From: Caulobacter sp.
GTDB taxonomy: Bacteria; Pseudomonadota; Alphaproteobacteria; Caulobacterales; Caulobacteraceae
Assembly: GCA_029866155.1 (NCBI GenBank)
Contig: JARWZW010000027.1
Location: 98,294-162,293, forward strand
Length of the DNA stretch: 64,000 nucleotides
Reading direction: 5' to 3'
A program made the translations under genes and the position numbers. Below the pieces are notes generated by a model that worked only from the letters and a program-made list of their open reading frames with translations, did not search any database and was not told the DNA's origin. Shown piece by piece: positions 60,312 to 64,000 of this stretch (within the stretch, counting starts at the first letter, position 1; every line of letters begins with the position of its first letter).

Positions 60312-60438
60312 GGGTCGGAGGTTCAGACGGGTTTGCGCGGACCTGGCCCGCAGGGAATCCTGATCCTAGCCGCAAACCGGTCCGAAAGTGAGACCCGCTC
60401 CCGGCGGGTCAGGGGCAGGGGCAGGGGCAGGGACATGT

Positions 60439-60651
60439 CTAAAGATGTTTGGCCGCCTTGAGGGCCTTCCGTGCGGCCTTTCGTTCCAGTTTCTCCGCCT
60501 TGCGATCTTCCTTGGAGGCCTTGTCCTGTTTGCCTTCGGAGTTCTTGGCCGCCGAGGCGGATTCTGCAGGCTTCGGCGCTGCCGGACCGTTGCAGGCGGC
60601 GATCGGCAGGGCCAGGGCGGCGGCCAGGACCAGGGTTCTTGTCAGGGTCAT
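60439..60651 (-). CDS. Small Lys/Ala-rich lipoprotein
   Basis: A 70-residue protein. Signal peptide with lipobox LPIAAC (Cys20), then an Ala/Pro/Ser stretch and a strongly basic Lys/Ala-rich tail (EDRKAEKLERKAARKALKAA). No family recognised. Similar in composition to the cytoplasmic basic protein at 61502, but that one has no signal. Confidence 0.6.
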   Translation of the reverse strand: MTLTRTLVLAAALALPIAACNGPAAPKPAESASAAKNSEGKQDKASKEDRKAEKLERKAARKALKAAKHL

Positions 60652-60704
60652 CAGGCGTGTTTCCTCAATTGGACCGGTCTGTCGTCGCCGGTTGGCCCGG
60701 GATG

Positions 60705-61331
60705 TCAGAGCCAGAAGGTCAGATCGGGGGCCGCCTCGACCTTTTCAATCAGCTGGCTGTAGTTCTGGCGGATGGCGCGTCGATCTGAGGGCTCGATCAT
60801 GCCGTGGCGGGTGCGGCGCCGTCGTCTCTCGACCAGAGGCAGGGGGGCGCCGACCAGGGCCGAGATCGTCGGCGCCAGGGCATGCAGCCGTTCATAGCGG
60901 ACCGCGACATGAGGATAGGGTGTCTTCTGCATCCAGGCGTCGAACATCCGCTCATAATTCAGGTGATCCGCCTCGAAGAGGTTGGTTTCATCCGGATTGA
61001 GGTGACCCGCCCCGCAGTTCCGGAAGTGTCCCTCCTCGCGCCGCCGCTGGTGAGTGGAGGCGACCGCCGAGAGAATGTCGCCGAACAGGAATACGGCGAA
61101 ATCGATCCGACCTTCGAAGGATTCCGGCTCGAAACTGTGGGTCTTCAGGTGCGGTCCGTCATAGTCCGCTGGCAGGGTTGAGCCCGGTTCCAGGCCTGCC
61201 ATGGCCCGGAAGAGCATAGTGCTCCCGCACCGCGGAATGCTGGCGACAAGAATGCGTTTCAAATCAGGAAAACCCAGAGGGGAGTCTATTGTCCAGAACA
61301 CTATAGGGCGAATCGCAAAAGGAACGCACAT
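60705..61331 (-). CDS. Sulfotransferase-family protein
   Basis: A 208-residue protein from ATG 61331. RILVASIPRCGSTMLFRAMA holds a PAPS 5'-binding loop-like sequence (P-R-C-G-S-T), and the rest has HVAVRYERLHALAPTISALV, where the R-Y-E is like the R-Y-E/D of the 3' motif. The frame is open to 61574 but upstream residues look non-coding. Family assignment is probable, substrate unknown. A second sulfotransferase-type gene follows in the opposite direction. Confidence 0.65.
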   Translation of the reverse strand: MCVPFAIRPIVFWTIDSPLGFPDLKRILVASIPRCGSTMLFRAMAGLEPGSTLPADYDGPHLKTHSFEPESFEGRIDFAVFLFGDILSAVASTHQRRREEGHFRNCGAGHLNPDETNLFEADHLNYERMFDAWMQKTPYPHVAVRYERLHALAPTISALVGAPLPLVERRRRRTRHGMIEPSDRRAIRQNYSQLIEKVEAAPDLTFWL

Positions 61332-61501
61332 AAAGCCGCCTGTTCGGTCTGCGCTCTGCCCTTTGCAACGGTTCGGGGCAAAATACGCCGGTTGTCGGTG
61401 CTTTTGCCACATGGCTGCTCTTGCCATTCGGCCGCTGTCTGTGTGATCTGCCCTCGGGGCTGCCGGCGTTTGCGCAGCCTGAAATCGTGTCGAGGGCGAG
61501 A

Positions 61502-61684
61502 ATGGGCGACGGCAAGAAGCGGGCCAGCAGAACACCGGAAGTGCTGGCCAAGAGAGCGCAGAAGAAGGCCGCAAAGGCCGAGATGACCACCGAGCAGCAG
61601 GCCGAACTCCAGGCCAAGAAGGCCCAGCGGACGCCCGAACAAAAGGCTGCCCGGAAGGCCAAGAAAGCCGCGAAAACCGCCTAG
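61502..61684 (+). CDS. Small basic protein, Lys/Ala-rich
   Basis: A 60-residue protein: MGDGKKRASRTPEVLAKRAQ, then KKAAKAEMTTEQQAELQAKK and a Lys/Ala tail. GAGGGCGAGA lies upstream. About a third of residues are Lys or Arg. No family recognised; it may bind nucleic acid. It has no signal peptide. Divergent from the sulfotransferase-type gene at 60705. Confidence 0.5.
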   Translation: MGDGKKRASRTPEVLAKRAQKKAAKAEMTTEQQAELQAKKAQRTPEQKAARKAKKAAKTA

Positions 61685-61929
61685 CGCTAGCGACGGACCC
61701 GCCTTCGAGGTTTTCCGTGGCGTCGAAGTCGCCCTCTGGACGGTCAGATTGGACAACTCCCGGGTCCGACCGTTAGGATGACGAATCCAGTATTCCGGGG
61801 CGAACCTGTGTCCGCCCCCGATTTGAAGAAGGACAGCGTTCATGGTCCGAATTCACACGACCACATTCATTGCGGCCCCGCCGCCCTCCGCCGTCAGCGG
61901 CTTTGCCGGCCCTGGCCAGAAGGGGACAG

Positions 61930-62766
61930 TTGTTGGCTAGCCCCCGTAGTCCCAATTTTCTGATTGTCGGCGTCACCAAGGGCGGCACGACTTTTCTGGC
62001 CAAGGCGTTGTCCGAACATCCGGACGTGTTCTTTTCGCGCCCGAAGGAGCCGTTCTTCTTCAACACTCCGACCATGACCGCCGGCGCCTTTGCGCGTTAC
62101 CAGCGCGACTATTTCGGGGGCGCCACGACCGAGCGCTGGCTGGGCGAAGGCTCCACCAACTATTTCCACCACAACAAGGCGATCGGCTTCATCGAGCGTC
62201 ATCTGGGTCCCGAGACCCGTATCATGGTCTGCCTGCGCCACCCGGTCGACCGGTTGTTTTCCCACTACCTGCACGACTACAAGCGCGGACGGGTCAGCGG
62301 CCTGGAAAAGCTGACGGACGACAAGTTCGAGGCCTACAGCTCCAGAAGTCTCTACGCCAAGCGACTGAAGCTCTGGCAGGGGCGCTTTCCCCATACGGAA
62401 GTGCTGTTCTTTGACGACCTCCAGGCCAGCGCGTCGAAATTCTACGGCCAGGCCGCCCGGTTCCTTGAGATCACGCCCCAGGCGATCGAGGACAGTCCGG
62501 TCAATGAAGGCCTGCGAATGGCCTGGGACGGGGACTTCCTGACCCTTAGGTCCGGCGTGGCCTCGGTTGCGGGCCAGACCGTGCCCCGGTTCGCCCGGTC
62601 CGAGATCGAGGCGCTTGGCGAACAGTTCCGGAAGGACGTCAAGCGGACCGAGGAGGCCACCGGCCGGAAACTTGCCTCCTGGTACGCCCTGCCCGATTTC
62701 GAACTTTTCGAGCAGAAGTTCGCCGCCTTACAGGATCGCGCCGCCAAGGTCGAAAGCGCGGAGTGA
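61930..62766 (+). CDS. Sulfotransferase domain protein
   Basis: About 278 residues from TTG 61930 (AGAAGGGGA upstream). PNFLIVGVTKGGTTFLAKAL is the 5'-phosphosulfate loop (K-G-G-T-T), then HPDVFFSRPKEPFFFN and RIMVCLRHPVDRLFSHYLHD, where the R-H-P...S-x-Y block is the 3' PAPS motif. Typical of sulfotransferases acting on lipids, glycans or nodulation-type factors. The frame is open back to 61870. Confidence 0.75.
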   Translation: MLASPRSPNFLIVGVTKGGTTFLAKALSEHPDVFFSRPKEPFFFNTPTMTAGAFARYQRDYFGGATTERWLGEGSTNYFHHNKAIGFIERHLGPETRIMVCLRHPVDRLFSHYLHDYKRGRVSGLEKLTDDKFEAYSSRSLYAKRLKLWQGRFPHTEVLFFDDLQASASKFYGQAARFLEITPQAIEDSPVNEGLRMAWDGDFLTLRSGVASVAGQTVPRFARSEIEALGEQFRKDVKRTEEATGRKLASWYALPDFELFEQKFAALQDRAAKVESAE

Positions 62767-62864
62767 TGCGCCCGGCCTTAATCCCGGGCCAATTCAATGT
62801 TAGCCAGCGGCTTTGGTGACACGGTTTCTGGCGCCAGCTTCTAGACCAGCAAGGACCAAGTTCG

Positions 62865-64000
62865 ATGACTTCACCGTTCCGCAGGGGCGTCTGGATCTTC
62901 GCAGCCTTCTGGCTGGCGGCCTGTGGCGCCTCCGCCCCGGGCGCTGCCCAGACCCAGCCGCCGGCCGCCGCACGCAAGGCCGGGGCGGGGTCGGAGCTTG
63001 CCTTCCTGCGCAAGCCGCGCCCCGCTGAAATCTATCTGGCCGACGGTCGGACCTATACGATCAAGCAGAACCCGGACGGCACCTTCCCGGACACTGTCGG
63101 GGGGCCCAAGGGCGAACTGGCGGTGGAGAGCCTGCGTCGCGCCTACTTTATCGCGGCCGCCGGCGTGCTGGCCGAGGGCGCCGAACAGGAAAAGCTGCTG
63201 GACCAGGGCCTGAAGGCCTTTGAATGGGGCTTTACCCAGGCCGGTGAGGACGGATCGTTCCCCAACGAGCGCGGCGGCGTCAAGAAGAAGCAGAACTCGC
63301 TGCATCCCAAGGCGGTCTATATCGAAGCTTCCGCCAGGACCCTGCTGCTCCTGCAACAGGCCGCTCCGGACGCCCGGACCCGGGCCCGGGTCGAGGCCCT
63401 GACCCCGGCCCTCTACAAGTCCGCCAACTGGATGGCCAATTCACCGGACACCTCGGCCTTTTTCCAGAGGGTCAAGAACACCAACCAGCTGATGTCGGTG
63501 GCGGCGGGTCTTCAGGAAGCATCTCTGGTCACCGGAAAGCCTGAACTGGCCGTCAGGGCCAGGGGCATGATGGAGCAGATTCTCGCCCGACAACTGGCCG
63601 ATGGCGCCTTTCCGGAAAAGGGAGGCTTTGACAGCAACTACCAGACCCTCTCGCTCGAACTGCTCGGCCGCTATTACGCCACCCTGGAGCCGTCGCCCTG
63701 GCGCGACCGGATTGGCGTCGCCCTGCGCAAGGGTCTGGATCGCTTCCTGCTTGTCGTCGATCCCCAGACCGGCGTGATCAATGATGACGGCAACAGTCGT
63801 ACAGTCGCCTGCGGCGCCCCTGTCGAGGGTTCCGGCCCCAAGGGCAAGGACCTCGATATCGTCCCCCTGAGACTCTATTATCTCGGCTTCCTGCTGGATG
63901 ACGAAGCCCGCCTGGCGCCCCTGGCCGAACGGATCCTCGCCACCGGCCAGAGCTTCAGCCATTCAGACAAGTGCGAAGCCGGAAAGCGTGGCAAGGCGGG
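62865..64000 (+). CDS. Exported lipoprotein, helical toroid-like (partial)
   Basis: At least 378 residues; the gene runs off the right edge. Signal ends FWLAACGASA, a lipobox-like Cys at about position 20. The rest has Tyr/Leu helical hairpins such as SLRRAYFIAAAGVLAEGAEQ, SARTLLLLQQAAPDARTRAR and LSLELLGRYYATLEP, spaced like the paired helices of an alpha/alpha toroid, seen in many polysaccharide lyases and hydrolases. No catalytic residue could be assigned. It follows the sulfotransferase by about 100 bases. Confidence 0.6.
   Translation, partial: MTSPFRRGVWIFAAFWLAACGASAPGAAQTQPPAAARKAGAGSELAFLRKPRPAEIYLADGRTYTIKQNPDGTFPDTVGGPKGELAVESLRRAYFIAAAGVLAEGAEQEKLLDQGLKAFEWGFTQAGEDGSFPNERGGVKKKQNSLHPKAVYIEASARTLLLLQQAAPDARTRARVEALTPALYKSANWMANSPDTSAFFQRVKNTNQLMSVAAGLQEASLVTGKPELAVRARGMMEQILARQLADGAFPEKGGFDSNYQTLSLELLGRYYATLEPSPWRDRIGVALRKGLDRFLLVVDPQTGVINDDGNSRTVACGAPVEGSGPKGKDLDIVPLRLYYLGFLLDDEARLAPLAERILATGQSFSHSDKCEAGKRGKA

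Noticed and set aside
61778..61963. 61-codon plus-strand frame before the sulfotransferase gene
   Set aside because: Weak composition, no ribosome site, and overlaps the sulfotransferase start in another frame.
1..64000. CRISPR arrays, rRNA, tRNA or insertion sequences
   Set aside because: No regularly spaced direct repeats, no tRNA-like clover or CCA end, and no transposase or integrase motif were seen on either strand.

Overview
The window reads as a chromosome segment of a very GC-rich alphaproteobacterium, most likely Caulobacterales (Caulobacter/Phenylobacterium/Brevundimonas type). Grounds: a phage-borne GcrA-like protein (GcrA is an alphaproteobacterial cell-cycle regulator); PseI/PseG/SpsF-type genes like the neuB/flmD/flmC flagellin-glycosylation genes of Caulobacter; a nadA-nadB-nadC operon behind paired palindromes; and host-like codon use throughout. 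Genus is inference. No rRNA, tRNA, transposase, integrase or CRISPR array was found.

Region 1 (1-24.6 kb) holds the genes of a T7-like (podoviral) temperate phage, not in one block. Module I (1-8.25 kb, minus strand) is the virion operon: portal, Bbp19-like protein, scaffold, major capsid protein, a hypothetical protein, tail tubular proteins A and B, a GNAT-like protein and internal virion proteins running off the left edge. Tail tubular protein B is cut by an in-frame amber codon. Module II (16.97-20.48 kb) holds a 59-aa phage protein, the large terminase, a GcrA-like protein, a Cro-like protein and a CI/LexA-like repressor with a three-site operator. Module III (20.57-24.59 kb) holds a tail fibre with a C-terminal SGNH esterase domain, a lectin-like protein, an antisense sugar O-acetyltransferase and two small holin-like membrane proteins. 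Modules I, II and III each have the same promoter-like motif (TGGGATAATG, then CGCTTCGAT) shortly before their first gene. Between modules I and II lie 8.5 kb of ordinary chromosomal genes, including a yjfIJKLMC-like cluster (DUF2170, PspA, DUF2491, DUF350, DUF1190, glutathionylspermidine-synthase fold), an RsuA-type pseudouridine synthase, an RsmC-like methyltransferase and an SDR. Possible readings are a prophage split by rearrangement, or a dispersed, partly domesticated phage under common control.

Region 2 (24.5-41.7 kb) is host metabolism and envelope: flavin monooxygenase, two small secreted proteins, two SleB-like cell wall hydrolases, SDR, MaoC hydratase, a GlxA-type regulator divergent from a DJ-1/PfpI protein, a DODA-type dioxygenase, an acyltransferase-3 protein, the NAD operon with candidate operators, Dps, a GNAT protein and thioredoxin reductase.

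Region 3 (41.8-50.6 kb) is surface and regulation: nonulosonate synthesis (PseI, PseG, SpsF/FlmC-like) around a CHASE4-type hybrid histidine kinase, an ELM1-like protein, GreA and an OafA-like acyltransferase. Region 4 (50.8-64 kb) holds an RTX protein with a threefold internal repeat, an EamA transporter, a GNAT protein, a MATE transporter behind a candidate attenuator, aspartokinase, UbiG, an SDR, an extensin-like protein, two sulfotransferase-type proteins, small basic proteins and a truncated lipoprotein gene at the right edge.

Four copies of a palindromic repeat (edge TAGAGCCTG) are scattered from 29.6 to 58.7 kb. In all four, the TAG at the edge is the stop codon of the adjoining minus-strand gene.
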